A stretch of DNA of 64,000 nucleotides, from assembly GCA_026545225.1 (NCBI GenBank), contig CM048848.1, positions 12,194,853 to 12,258,852 on the forward strand, given 5' to 3'. This stretch comes from Cornus controversa. Taxonomy: Eukaryota; Streptophyta; Magnoliopsida; Cornales; Cornaceae. Under the pieces are notes generated by a model. That model saw only the letters and a list, made by a program, of their open reading frames with translations. It was not told where the DNA came from and did not search any database. Below, in pieces: positions 11,735 through 23,635 of this stretch. The position numbers and the translations under genes are program-made. The first letter of the stretch is position 1. Each line of letters begins with the position of its first letter.

Positions 11735-12388
11735 AGGGGTACATGAAGAACCGCTAGAACCGGAACTGGAATCGTACGAAACCGAACCGAACCGTTCAAT
11801 ACGGTTCCAGTTCCAGTTTCGGTTTCATTTTTTTGGAACTGTTCATTACGGTTTCGGTTCCGATTCCATGTCAAGGAACCAAATCCGGAACCAGAACCCT
11901 CAAAAATGTATTATTGTTCATTTTTATATACTTTTTAAATTTATTTAATAATCTAATTTACTTACATAATTCATCAAGGATGCTCCTTTTGGGCTTGTTG
12001 ATTTGTGACTTTTTTTCTTCGAGTTTTTGTGGTCTACTTGATTTTTTTGTTTTCATTTGTATTTATTTAATAAGGGTATGACCTTGTTGTATTTATACTA
12101 TCTATTGTTCAAGTTTGTATTATTGTCACATTGAAAGAAAAGAATGATGGAACATTTGTTGGATTTAGTCATTTTTACCAAGGAAATTATGGGTTACTAT
12201 TTGACTGGTTTGTGCAATACATATTAATTGTGGGTTACTATTACAAGTTTTACATAACAAAATGGAAGTCTTAGTTCATTTAGAAGTAATGGTTGCTAAA
12301 AAAAATCAAAATAAAAAGAACCGCTATTTGGATACTCCAACAGTTTCAGTTCCGGTTCTAAAAGTAAGGAACCGGTGGGAATTGTTCC
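11735..12388. mobile_element. AACCG-rich hAT-like element (left part); its right part follows the nested insertion at 21914
   Basis: Begins near AGGGGTACATGAAGAACCGC and carries many AACCG/GGTTCC words at both sides (11745-11905 and 12310-12388), a texture known from ends of some plant hAT elements. The LTR element at 12389-21908 sits in its right part: GTTCC precedes the LTR and is repeated after it at 21909-21913, after which GATTCTGGTTAAGAACC continues the same texture. No transposase is seen. Confidence 0.45.
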
Positions 12389-12654
12389 TATAGACACATA
12401 AATTTTGTGATGGTCTAACTACCGTCCAATTGGTCAACAAGTCAAACACTCTTGGTCAATTAAAATTCTATGATTGCGGGTCCCGTCAATGGACACGTGT
12501 CAAAATCCTGAAGGTTCAGACCCTTTAAAAAATGTGTGACAATTCAAATTTAAATTTGAATATACTTCCATATAAAAAGAGGCAAAATCTCTTTATCTAT
12601 GGAAGTTGGCACAATTAATGGGGAGTTACCAAATTAAACCCCCACCCTTTTGTC

Positions 12655-12663
12655 TATAAATAT
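12655..12663 (+). promoter_or_regulatory. TATA box of the 5' LTR promoter
   Basis: TATAAATAT followed by GAGGTCACCCTAC. The same box is at 21131-21139 in the 3' LTR, where it could drive transcription outward into flanking DNA. Confidence 0.55.
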
Positions 12664-12861
12664 GAGGTCACCCTACATATTCAGACAGACACAGAAACAG
12701 AGTGATCAAGAGAACACAAAAGCTCTGCCGAACCTCTGCCTCGACCAATACTCAAAGTTCTGAAGACGAAGAACAACAAGTATGCCGCACAAGTGCAGTT
12801 CTTTTTTTAGGACCTTCAACCATCGAAGAATCTGAAGACGAAGAATAATAAGCACGCCACA

Positions 12862-15800
12862 TGATGTTTAAACACTTCCATAATCTCATTATATTGATTC
12901 CCCTTCTTAGGCTTTTGAAATCTTTAAGGATATGGTGCAGTAGGAACAAAGTTCCTAACTGGTGGAATTATTAGAGATGGTGGTCAAGATTAGGGACTTG
13001 AATTTCTGACTTAACTTCAGTGTAGTTTTGTCTTTCTTTCCTAAACCGTGAACATGATCCTTTTCAATTTCCTCATTATGTATAGGCATTTGGATTCCAT
13101 TATCAACTTGTCTACTTGACCTTAGGGTTGTGATAGACTGAACCTACTCATGTGAACCAGAAATGGACTTGTCACTAATATGAAACTGACCCTTTGGGTT
13201 AGGCACAGGCTAACTAGGAAACTTTCCCTTCTCCTTCTCTCCTACAACGGTGGCTAATTGACCTATTTGAGTTTCTAAGTTAGAAATCGACTGACTGGTC
13301 TGTAGCATGAACTGTTGGAGAGTATCCTCCAAAGTTGGTCTCTGTTGAGGTGGGGGAACATACGGAGGGGCATTTTGGGACATGAAAGGATATGAAAATT
13401 GTGGTTGCCCTTGGGGTTGCATAAGTTGCACCCCTTGTTTGTTTCAAGGTTGGTCTTGCCTCTAAGAAAAATTAGGGTGGTTCCTCCAATTAGGATTGTA
13501 TGTGTCAGAATAGGGGCTGTTAAATGGTCTCTTATAGGAATTGAGTGCATTGGCTTGTTCAGCTATACACTCATGAAAGGATGTAATGGATGGACAAGTT
13601 TGAGCCGTATGAGAATAACTCTCACACAATTGACACACCTCACTAGTTGGACGAACAAAATAATTACTTCCTTTACTCATAGCCTCGACTTTTCTAGTTA
13701 GACTAGCTATCCTCGCACTCAAATCGATTTCCTCTCGGACCTCGTAGATTCCTCTCCTTTTGGGTTCTGAGAGCATTGATAGAGCACTCCTTTTAACCCT
13801 CCTTGAGTATTCCTATTGTTGAGAGGTCTTTGACAACACATCAAGAAATTTCTATGCTTCATCCTCATTCTTAGACATGAATTTTACCCCACCTCGTGAC
13901 GATTATAGGGTGACAACCCCTCATAAAAGAATTGAACTAATTGCCACTTGGGAAAACCATCATGGGGACACTTAAGGAGGAGATCATTAAATTTCTCCCA
14001 ACACATGTAAAACTCCTCACCCTTTTTTTGAGTAAATTGCATGATATTTCAACGAAGGGAGTTAGTTTTGTGCATGGGAAAGAATTTGGTAAGAAATTTG
14101 GTGCATAACCCATTCCATGAATTGATGGACGTGGGTTCCAGTGAGTATAACCAAGATTTTGCTTTCTCTTTCAAAGAGAATGAAAATAACTGCAATTTAA
14201 TTGACTCCTTAAAAATATTTTAAAATTGTAGTGTGGAACAAATCTCTAGAAATTCCTTGACATGGAGGTATGGGTCATCAGAGCTAAGACCACTAAAAGT
14301 GGGCAGTAAATTAATTACCGCCGGCCATATTTCAATATGTCCTTGTTGGGTCGCAGGTAACACAATGCAAGACGGGTTTGTAATCTGCACGGGGGTGTAG
14401 TAGTCCTTAAGGGATTTAGTTTCAACATGATCTGCCATCTTGGGCAAAAAAGGATCTCTAACACTAGAATTTTTTACACCTTTTAAAAGGTTCTCTCAAT
14501 CTCAAGATCTAATGGAAACAACTCTGGATTCAGAGATCGACGACCTAACATACACTAGAAAGACTCAATGAAATGAATCACTAAGAACAATGTAATCTAA
14601 GATGACCTAATGCAAAAGAAAAAAGAAAAAAAATGGAATCCTAAAATGACTCACAAAACACCTACCAAATAAAAAAGCAAATTTTTTTTTGAAATTTAAT
14701 TCAAGGTTAGTGATTTCTATTTTAGTTTTTTATTTTTATTATTTTTTTTCTAAAGAATTATCTGGACTATTTCCAAAATAATTCTTACCTAGTTAGACAA
14801 CTTCTACTCTCTTTTAGAGGAACTAGAGGATTACTAGTTAAGTCCCACCAACAATACAACCAGGAAAGTTTCTAAGATAGATTGGAGGGCTCACAAACGG
14901 TCGCACTTAAAACTCAATCTCCTCAGAACTTTCCTAGAGATTGTGATGTTGGAAGGTACTCACTGGAGTTACCAAAAGTTAACTCTGTCCAAGAGGGTCC
15001 TATAAGTTATGTGAATTCCTATGGCCAATGTCTATTTGATTTTAAATTTAAACTAAATTTGGCTTGGGATAGACAAATGCAAGGAGATTTTTTAACCTAG
15101 GTGGGCAAGGAATTGGTGATGAAATCCAATCCTTATCTTGTTGGGGGTTCGTACCTTTACTAAAATTTTAATGCAAGAATGCTAAATTAAAATGCACAAA
15201 CAAAACACATAATAAAAATAAAAATAAAAATAAAAAGTGGGTGAGTGTGTCGTCTTTTTTTTTTTTAAATAGAGAAAAAAAATTAAAAAAATAAAATATA
15301 AAATAAATTTGAAGAAAGTGTGACCCTTGGGTTATTTCTAAGTTATTTTATCCTAGAGTTCTCATGCACAAGTTACCAACCTAAAACAAAAATCTACATT
15401 TTCCTAATCTAAGAGAAGAAAAATATAAATAAATGGAAAAAAATGTACTTACTTGGATTCTAAAGTAGTGCCCAAGAAATACGAAAAAGGCAATTTTCAA
15501 CAATACCACATATAGAATTCAAGAAGTATCAGGTAAAACATTAATAATAAAATAAAAGTAAAACTAAACTAAGAGAAACATTAATAATAAAAATAAAACT
15601 ACACTATAATAATAAAGAAAAAGTTTTTTTTAAACCTAAAACAATGAACTAAAAATAAATAAATAAATAAAATTAGAAAGATTTTTTTTCTTTTTGATAA
15701 TAATAAAAAAGGAAGAAAAAAAACTAAATTATAACTAGTTGAAGAATTAAATCAATCAAACTTTGATTAGTTTCTTGTTTGTGATTCCCCGGCAAAGGGG

Positions 15801-17060
15801 GCAAAAACTTGATGTTGTTTTAAAAGTGTAAATAACTCGCAAGTGTACGAATCTATTGAAGTATAGATCGGCAAGAACAAGGTCGAACCCAAGGGAATGC
15901 TTTGAGAAGAAAAATTAATACAAATTTAAATTAATTTAAAACTAATCTAGTTTAAACAAAAGTTGGTTGATTTGAGAGATTAAACTAACATGCAAATAAA
16001 AAAATACAATTGAAATCAAATAGAGAAAATAACTACGGTGTCGGATTCCACCACCATTAAATCCATGAAGCTCTTAATACTCATTTATTAATCCCCAAAG
16101 TTAGGGTAACAATCAAGAAATCAATCTATTGCTTACTCAAGATTTAACAATAAAGCAATATGAAAAATATATAAAAAAAATAGATTTTTCTTCGCTTCAC
16201 TAGTGTAAAATTCTAAGCATCCTATGAATCCAATTTAATGAAAAACATAAGATCAAAGATTATCACTTTTAAGAAATACAAACCCAAGCTTAGATTAATT
16301 ATAATACTTTTTAACTGCCACATATACATGATATAGATGGTGAAAGAACTATAAAATAATTAATCACAAGAAGCGAAAATCATAAGCATTTAAATCATAC
16401 ACATGAGAGTCAATTAATGAATAAAATAACTTCACTTCATTAATGGAGGTTTCCTCCTCAACCCTAGTTGAGGAGTTTAGTTACACATGGTAGAAGAAGA
16501 TAAAAAGTAAATAAAAGACATAATAAAATAAATAAAATCCTGATTGTCTCTGTCTTCTCTGCCTTGGCCTCCACTTGTTTTTCTCCTCCAAAACAGCCTC
16601 CAATTCACCACTTTATACCCCAAGAAAATACATAAAGTCCTAATCCAATTAGGAGATAATTAGGATTTTTGTTCAACCTTTACGAAAATGAAGTCAAATT
16701 GACGCTTGAAAATAATACTTTCAGGCTGTTTTCCAAAACGGGATTAAAAGTGGATTATGCACAGAATTGAGCTTCAGACCCGTAATCTCCTTAAGCAATT
16801 ATAATTCTCTTGGACCTCTTCCTTAGGCTGATTTGAGTTAAAATATCGAGTTGAATGGATCTATTTGATGTAGGCTTCATATAACCCTTTTGAATGTCTT
16901 CTTTAAAAGCCCAAAAAATCATAGTTTTAACTGAAATAATCATTAAGCCCCTGAAAAGACAGAAAACACAAAAATAGAGTAAAATCACAAATAATCTATC
17001 AATAAGAGAATAAAATATGCAAATTAAGAGGCTAGAATGCGTAACATTCAACGCCGATCA
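12862..17060 (-). mobile_element. Athila/Tat-type Gypsy element fragment nested in the LTR, broken
   Basis: Fossil element on the minus strand, flanked by the target duplication CCACA (12857-12861 and 17061-17065). Its 5' LTR is 17060 to 15810, starting TGATCGGCG and ending ACAACATCA. The downstream primer-site region GCCCCCTTTGCCGGGGAA resembles the tRNA-Asp-type site of Athila/Tat elements. Gag pieces follow: 14447-14220 (HIEIWPAVINLLPTFSG), 13776-13462 with a zinc knuckle (CQLCESYSHTAQTCPS) and 13431-13210, with further gag-like sequence to the inner end. Only one LTR and gag-type sequence are present. It must be younger than the element it sits in. It is broken. Confidence 0.8.
15810..17060 (-). 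repeat. 5' LTR of the nested Athila/Tat-type element
   Basis: About 1.25 kb. Its start TGATCGGCGTTGAATGTTAC and following GCATTCTAGC..TTAATTTGCATATTTTATTC match the LTR starting at 61578 and, less closely, those at 46630 and 58022. It lacks the dyad-word block that the last two carry. Confidence 0.8.
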
Positions 17061-17601
17061 CCACACAAGTGCCATTCTTCTTCTAAGACATTCAACCATC
17101 GAAGAATCTAAAGACGAAAAACAACAAGCACGCCACACAAGTGCCGTTCTTCTTCTAAGACCTTCAACCATTGAAGAATCGAAAGACGAAGAACATCAAG
17201 CACGCCACACAAGTGTCATTCTTCTTCGAAGACCTTCAATCCACCGTTCGAGATCAAGCTCTATCGGCCCTCGATTAGAAATTCTGTCAAGCCTTCCTCA
17301 ATCTTGAAGATTTGAAGAAAGCTCATCATTACAGGTTGAAGAACAAGCTTTTGAAACCCTTGCACCAAACATAAAGGAGATTAAATCAAAGGAAGATTCT
17401 TTGTTATAAAAGAATCGACCACATAGAATTGTACCCATTTTTTTGAAATTAATAAAATTGATTATTTATTACTCAGTTTGTTCCTAGATTTTCGGTCACG
17501 AAATTTGTGTGTACAAATTTCTGGCACACCCAATGGGACCTCTCTGCCTCTCATCTCTATCTCCTTAATCAATTCATCAAAGAGTTTCCTCGCTTGCATC
17601 G

Positions 17602-19992
17602 ATGGCCCTCGAAAAGGTTCAACTTAGTCAAGGCTCAAAGAATGTTGTTGAGAATGTTGCCACTTCAACAATCAACAACTCTCTTGTTAAGAAAAACACT
17701 AAGAATGTTATGACTTCATCAAGTGGTAGTAGTACCTCTATTGGACCAACAACTCAAAGCAATACAAAGACACCTGTTTCTCTAGCACAGAAACAAAGCA
17801 TGACAGATTTCAACTCGACTAAGCTTGCAAGTACAAAAGCTCATCATCCATTTATCACTCTCGATCCTTGAGGACGATGAACTTCAACAACACAAGTCTT
17901 GAAGAAGTTCCTCCAGTTTCTAAAGGATATTTTTTGAAAGATATGTCACCGCGCTCATCTCGCTCTATGTCAGATTCTAATTCGACTACAGGATCGCACT
18001 CAGTTTCCTCCCCTGGATTCCCGAGGGAGTTAATTTCTCCAAGGTACTTAGATTTCCAGAAGCAATCACAATCAACCAACATACAAGTTATGATGACCAA
18101 TTCAGTATCGATAGAGGAACAACTTGCGACCATGGCTCGTGTTATTGAAAAGCTCACCAAAACTGTTGAAGAAAAAGACTTGCAGATTGCTTCCCTCATG
18201 AATAGGTTGGAAGCTCAAAAATCTAAGGAGTCAAGTCAAGAACTCTCACACCCTCCCAGTTTCACACCACAAGGGGCCACAACAAACAAGGCTCACCATG
18301 CAAGCACATTCGAGGAAAGGGCAAATCATCATAGTTTTGCTCCCTCTATCGCTTCGTTGTCTGTTCAACAACTTCAAGATATGATCACTAACACGATCAG
18401 GTCACGATATGGCAGTGTTTCTCAAAGCTCACTCATGTATTCAAAGTCTTATACATGACGAATTGACAACATAAGGATGCCAGCTGGGTATCAACCTCCC
18501 AAGCTTTAACAATTCGATAGAAAGGGCAACCCTAAACAACATGTCGCTTATTTTGTAAAGACCTGTAATAACTTTGGCACCAAAGGGGACCTCTTAGTCA
18601 AGCAATTTATTCGTTCCCTCAAAGGGAATGCATTTGATTGGTACATAAACCTCAAATCTAGGAGTATTGGCTGTTGGGAGTAGATGGAACAAGAGTTTCT
18701 CAACTGCTTCTACAGTACTTGCATAATAGTAAGTATGCTAGAACTTACTAACACTAAACAAATGAAGGACGAGCTTGTAGTCGACTTTATCAACTGCTGG
18801 CGAGCTTTAAGTCTTGATTGCAAAGATTGTCTTTCTAAAGTCTCAATAGTCGAAATGTGTATCCAAGGCATGCACTGGGAGTTTCTCTACATTCTACAAG
18901 GACTTAGGCCTCGTACATTTGAAGAATTGGTTACTCGTGCCCATGATATAGAGCTCAGCGTAACAAGTAGTGGTGCAAAGCCTTTTACCTTTCCCAATAT
19001 TTTTGACAATTGTCTTAAAGATGAAGGGATCGAGTCTGAAGAGGAAGACAAAATACTTATTAACTTGAAATAGATACATCCTATGTTATAAGTATCGTCT
19101 CTATAGAATTGTATCAAGAAACACATCATGTTGTTCCAGTGCCTTCATCTGAAGGTTCTCAATTACATAAGTTATTGAATCAAGAAAACCTTGGTAGAAG
19201 ACTGGACAGACATGGGGCAAACTCTCCATACAAAGCTCATTCTCAACTCTCTCATATGAAATATCATTGGTAAGGAAGCAAGATTCAAGCCTGTCCTTTA
19301 AAAAGACCTACACATTTTCTCAAACCTCAAAATAAGAAAGAAGTCTCAAAAATGGAACAAGAAAAACTAAGGCATAACCAAAGTGACAATTCTCAAGGAT
19401 TTGCATCAAAGAAGCATTATAAAGAAAATTCTTCAAGTTCTCCTCAAACAACTTCAAATAGAAAGGATAAAAAAATTGTGCTTACTTGGAGGATAAAGAA
19501 AAATGCTCAAGAAGGGAATGGTTCTAAAAAGATTTCACAAGAATCAATGTCTAGAAATATACAAATGGCAGCTCAAGTAATTTATTCCCAATATGTCGTA
19601 AACAAATACCAAGGTAAGAGTCTGAAGCTACAAAATGAGGAACAAGAACAAAATCGTCTACAATCCTAGATGGAACAAGAGGCTCGAAAAATCAAAAGAC
19701 TAGAGAAAGGAAAAGTGAGGGGACTGAAGCCCGAAGATGCTGTCTGGATCAAATCTTGCAACGAATGAAAACATACTGGGTGAGTTTCAATCCGCCTACA
19801 TGGACCATGACGAATGAAATACCTCTCCCTTCTGGGGGAGATGAGTTCAAAGGAGATGCTTCTTCTGAAGTACAAGAAGAGTACAATGAAGAAACAAAGC
19901 AAGAAGGAAATCTTCAAATTGACGCCGAGCTGGTTCACACTTTTCAACGCAAGTTTGGACTGTCTTCTGAATCTTGCAGAGTTGAAGAATAA
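17602..19992 (+). pseudogene. Gag region of the gag-only LTR element, broken
   Basis: Fossil gag. Pieces in order: an N-terminal Ser/Thr-rich part (17602-17871); a part with a coiled-coil-like stretch EEQLATMARVIEKLTKTVEE (17868-18458); a retrotransposon-gag core (18684-19073, motifs QMKDELVVDFINCWRALS, IQGMHWE and PRTFEELVTRAHD); and a charged C-terminal part to about 19990. The same order of parts is seen on the minus strand at 44734-42280. The region is broken. Confidence 0.75.
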
Positions 19993-20002
19993 TCAAAACT
20001 AA

Positions 20003-20160
20003 AGTGCTCCTCGATATGAGCTTAAACTGTTGATGACACTCTATGACACGAGTATAAACTGTCTATTAAAAAAAAACTCCTTAACACTAGTATAAATTGT
20101 CTAGCAAAAAAAAAAAAACTCCTTGATATGAGTATAAACTGTTTGCATAAAAAAAAAATT
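20003..20160 (+). repeat. Tandem units of about 45 bp in the 3' untranslated part of the element
   Basis: Three to four units of GAGTATAAACTGTCT plus an A-run plus CTCCTTGA. A longer array of the same unit is in the related element, reversed, at about 42002-42250. Confidence 0.8.
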
Positions 20161-20309
20161 TCGAAGTTGCATGTTATATTATTTTTCAAGAGTTTGTAAT
20201 ACATAGGGTAGTGCAAGAGAGATGGTATGGTGTTGTAATAATTTTCTTTGAGGTCTTAAGTTCAAAACTAGTAAGCACCATAATGAGAATTATTATATAT
20301 ATATATTTT

Positions 20310-20430
20310 TGTTAATGAAGAAAAAAAAAAGAAGAAGAAACCAACGTGAAGCAGCAAGAGCAAAAAAAAAAAAAAAAACCAAGAAGAAACTGGCGTGAAG
20401 TAGCAAGAAGAAAGTCAAAGAAGAGCTTAC
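20310..20430 (+). repeat. Purine-rich tract
   Basis: About 120 bp of A/G-rich sequence with AAGAAGAAAC and GTGAAGCAGCAAGA words. It is the short counterpart of the 0.77 kb tract at 40231-41000 in the related element. Confidence 0.7.
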
Positions 20431-20454
20431 ATGAAGGGCTAGCTACATATGTAT

Positions 20455-20740
20455 AATGGTGGAATAATCCTATTTGACATTGGATTTTGATGATTCCAAT
20501 TCTGTTTGGACAAGGAAAAAAAAATTCCGATTTGTAATAGGATTCTCAAGTCTTCAATTCTGTTTGGATAAGGAAAAAAAATCCTATCTGTAAAAAATTT
20601 GATTTGTAATAGGATTCTTAAGTCTTCAATTCTGTTTGGATAAGGAAAAAAAATCCTATCTGTAATAGCATTCTCCAGACTCCAATTTTGTTTGGACAAA
20701 AAAAAAATCCTTTTCAAGACTCCAATTCAATTTGACAGAG
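20455..20740 (+). repeat. Tandem units of about 60 bp before the 3' LTR
   Basis: Four to five units of CTTCAATTCTGTTTGGA, AAGGAAAAAAA, ATCCTATCTGTAATAG. The same unit occurs reversed at about 39960-40125 in the related element. Confidence 0.8.
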
Positions 20741-20870
20741 AAGACATCTTCTTTGCAATTGAATTTTCGCAAAAAAAGAAACAAAAACTTTTCAAAAATT
20801 AAATACTTCAAGTCCCGCTTTAGATTCGTGACAAGCACAATATAGCGCGGGACTTGAAGTGGGGACAATT

Positions 20871-21908
20871 TGTAGACACATAAATTTTGTGATGGTCTAA
20901 TCACTGTCCGATTGGTCAACAAGTCAAACACTGTTGGTCAATTAAAATTCTATGATTGAGGGTCTCGTCAATGGACAAGTGTCAAAATCCTGAAGGTTCA
21001 GGCCCTTTAAAAAAATGTGTGACAATTTAAATTTAAATTTGAATATACTTCTATATAAAAAGAGGCAAAATCTAATGGAAGTTGACACAATTAATGGGGA
21101 GTTACCAAGTTAAACCCCCACCCTTTTGCCTATAAATATGAGGTCACCCTACACATTCAGACAGAGACAGAGACAGAGAGATCAAGAGAACATAAAAACT
21201 CTGCCGAAGCTCTACCTCGACTAACACTCGAAGTTCTAAAGACGAAGAACAGTAAGTATGCCACACAAATGTCGTTCTTCTTCTAAGACTTTCAACCATC
21301 AAAGAATCTGAAGACGAAGAACAATAATCATGAAACACAAGTGTTGTTCTTCTTCTAAGACCTCCAACTATCAAAGAATTTGAAAATGAAGAACAACAAG
21401 CACGCCACACAAGTGCCGTTCTTCTTCTAGGACTTTCAACCATATAAGAATCTGAAGACGGTGCCGTTCTTCTTCTAAGACCTTTAACCATCGAAGAATC
21501 TGAAGACGAAGAATAACAAGCACGTAACACAAGTGCCGTTCTTCTTCTAAGACCTTCAACAATTGAAGAATCTGAAGACAAAGAACATCAAGCAAGCCAC
21601 ACAAGTGTCATTCTTCTTCGAAGACCTTCAATCTACCGTTCGAGATCAAGCTTTATCGGCCCTCGATCGGAAATTCCATCAAGCCTTCCTCAATCTTGAA
21701 GATTTGAAGAAAACTCATCACTACCGGTTCAAGAACAAGCTTTTGAAACCCTTGCACCAAACATAAAGGAGATTAAATTAGAGGAAGATTCTTTGTTATA
21801 AAAGAATCGACCACATAGAATTGTACCCATTTTTCTGAAAGTAATAAAATTGATTATTTGTTACTCATTTTTGTTCCTAGATTTTTGGGCACGAAATTTG
21901 TGTGTACA
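20871..21908 (+). repeat. 3' LTR of the 12389-21908 element
   Basis: 1038 bp, TGTAGACACA to GTGTGTACA, preceded by the likely polypurine tract in GAAGTGGGGACAATT. It holds about six tandem units of 72 bp at 21231-21640, which give repeating but meaningless open frames on the other strand. Confidence 0.9.
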
Positions 21909-21934
21909 GTTCCGATTCTGGTTAAGAACCAAAC

Positions 21935-23571
21935 TGTCATGCCCCCAAATTTAAACACAGAAAACTCTCGTCCCATACTTAAATTTAGTGCATGACTTAA
22001 ATACAACATCCACAACCAACCACAAAATATTAAATGAAATCATCTTCATTCAATAATTCCATTAAATACTTAATAAATCCATACATCAACACCAATCAAA
22101 TTCCACCAACTAACATCATCCTCATTACATGAGTTCTCAATAACAAAGTAACTGAACTAACTAGAAATAAAAAAATAAACTAGATGATCTCCATCTCCAC
22201 CATTAGTTTCTTTCACATGTATTCCCAACGAGTACGTGAAATTTGTTAAAGGGGTGAGCTCACAAGCTCAACAAGAGTATCGCTAAACATAATCATTGCT
22301 TAGCAAATTGACCCGACGTTATATTCTCATGTATAAAAGTAACTCGTAATGATCGATTCTATTACCTCAATGACAGATAATTTAAACAAACATTAATTAA
22401 AAAAAAATGTACCATCTCATATAAAATGTATAGATCACGTATAACTCATCTCAAGCTATTTTATGATTTTCATACGTTACCATTGTCAGTATTATATAAC
22501 AATTAATAACGCACTAATTATCATATCAACACCCAAAGTTCTCACAATTTAATTTATGTCACAATTATCTCAATTATGAACCATAAATCAATTAATCATC
22601 TTGGTTAATTCTTATTAAGTTCTCACATATCTCCCATGAGCCCCGGGTTCCCCTCCAATAAATGGCTAGCTCAGCCAACAAAATGGTGTGCATCGCATAG
22701 TCCTGGACTATCGAAGGTCACACATGTGACTGAATTTGTACGTCTACTCACCTAGATGGTCCCGGACCATGTCCACATAATAAGGGTACGCTCAACCCTA
22801 TGGCCATACAAAAAAGGATAGTGCACTTCCAAATAGTCTAGTCCCGGACCATGCTATCAAAGTCCTCATATGGTTAGTCCCGAACTACCCTTTAACTAAT
22901 CAGATAACATCCATTAATTACCAACTATGCTGATTTATCAAACATATGCAACATTAAACAAATTTAATCAATAATCAATGTGTTTCTATACACTTTAATC
23001 ATTACTTAAAGTAAACATCAACAGTAAGCAAATTTAATCAATAATCAACGTGTTTCTATACACTTTAATCATTACTCAAAGCAGACAAGACGCAACTAGT
23101 GAGAGTACAAAATTTGTGAAGGTTCTTTAATCTCAAATATAGATCTCGGTAGAATTTCATAATCTAATTTCTTATCGACTTTTTTCGTAAACAAGTCTTT
23201 ATTGAGTTTTTAAATCGATTTCACCACCTAACTCAATCTCAATTCAAATATTTCAACATAAATAGGTTAGTTATGCTCAAATACATCATTTCTCGACTTT
23301 TCATTATGTCTAGAATATTTAAAATATTTTCTCCTAAATTTCTCTAATTTAAACTAATTAAAAATTATTTTATTTGAAGATCATTTTTTTCTCCAAATAT
23401 ACCATCATAAACCATCAGAACAATTAAGGTTATATTTTCATAAGAGTTTTGTTACAAAATATCTACACTAACATTGGGCCTTCAAAATTCACATCGTTCT
23501 GCTAGTTTGAGCCTCAAAACTCAAATCAAATATTGATATAAAAGAATTACTTAATATATCAATTTAGGACA
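21935..23571 (-). mobile_element. Candidate solo LTR, Gypsy (chromovirus-like)
   Basis: On the minus strand it starts TGTCCTAAATT and ends GGGGGCATGACA, the TG..CA form with a GC-rich end common in Tekay-like LTRs. No internal region is attached. The left edge abuts AACCAAAC of the hAT-like element. The right edge is uncertain, since the sequence AACCGAAC resumes only a few bases later. Between 22690 and 22900 it carries four near-dyad words such as TGGTCCCGGACCATG. Confidence 0.5.
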
Positions 23572-23635
23572 CGTATCAAACCGAACTCTATCTAAATTTT
23601 AGATCATGGTAGAGTGTGATTTTTGACTGCGCATC

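Larger units (their letters stand above)
12389..17516 (+). repeat. 5' LTR of the 12389-21908 element, split by a nested element
   Basis: Outer parts 12389-12861 and 17066-17516. Both halves carry units of about 72 bp (GAAGAATCTGAAGACGAAGA and CACAAGTGCCGTTCTTCTTC) also found in the 3' LTR. The host LTR reads continuously once the inserted sequence and one CCACA copy are set aside. Confidence 0.85.
12389..21908 (+). mobile_element. Gag-only Gypsy-type LTR retrotransposon (TR-GAG-like), broken, with a nested element in its 5' LTR
   Basis: Fossil LTR element with a 5-bp target duplication GTTCC (12384-12388 and 21909-21913). The 5' LTR is 12389-12861 plus 17066-17516; the 3' LTR is 20871-21908. 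The LTR ends are TGTAGACACA..GTGTGTACA (the first LTR has TA at its start). A primer-site region starting AATTTCTGGCACACCC follows the 5' LTR, a gag region spans about 17600-19990, and no protease, RT or integrase is present. A purine-rich tract precedes the 3' LTR. The structure resembles elements called TR-GAG in plants, an inference. The LTRs differ by about 7% by eye, so it is older than its relative at 39156-45379. It is broken, with several disruptions. Confidence 0.85.

Noticed and set aside
11694-11948. Frames over the AACCG-rich region
   Set aside because: Translations of short AACCG/GGTTCC words on both strands; no domain.
21144-21604. Repetitive Ser/Arg-rich frames on the minus strand
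   Set aside because: They come from the 72-bp tandem units (24 codons each) of the 3' LTR; there is no protein family behind them.
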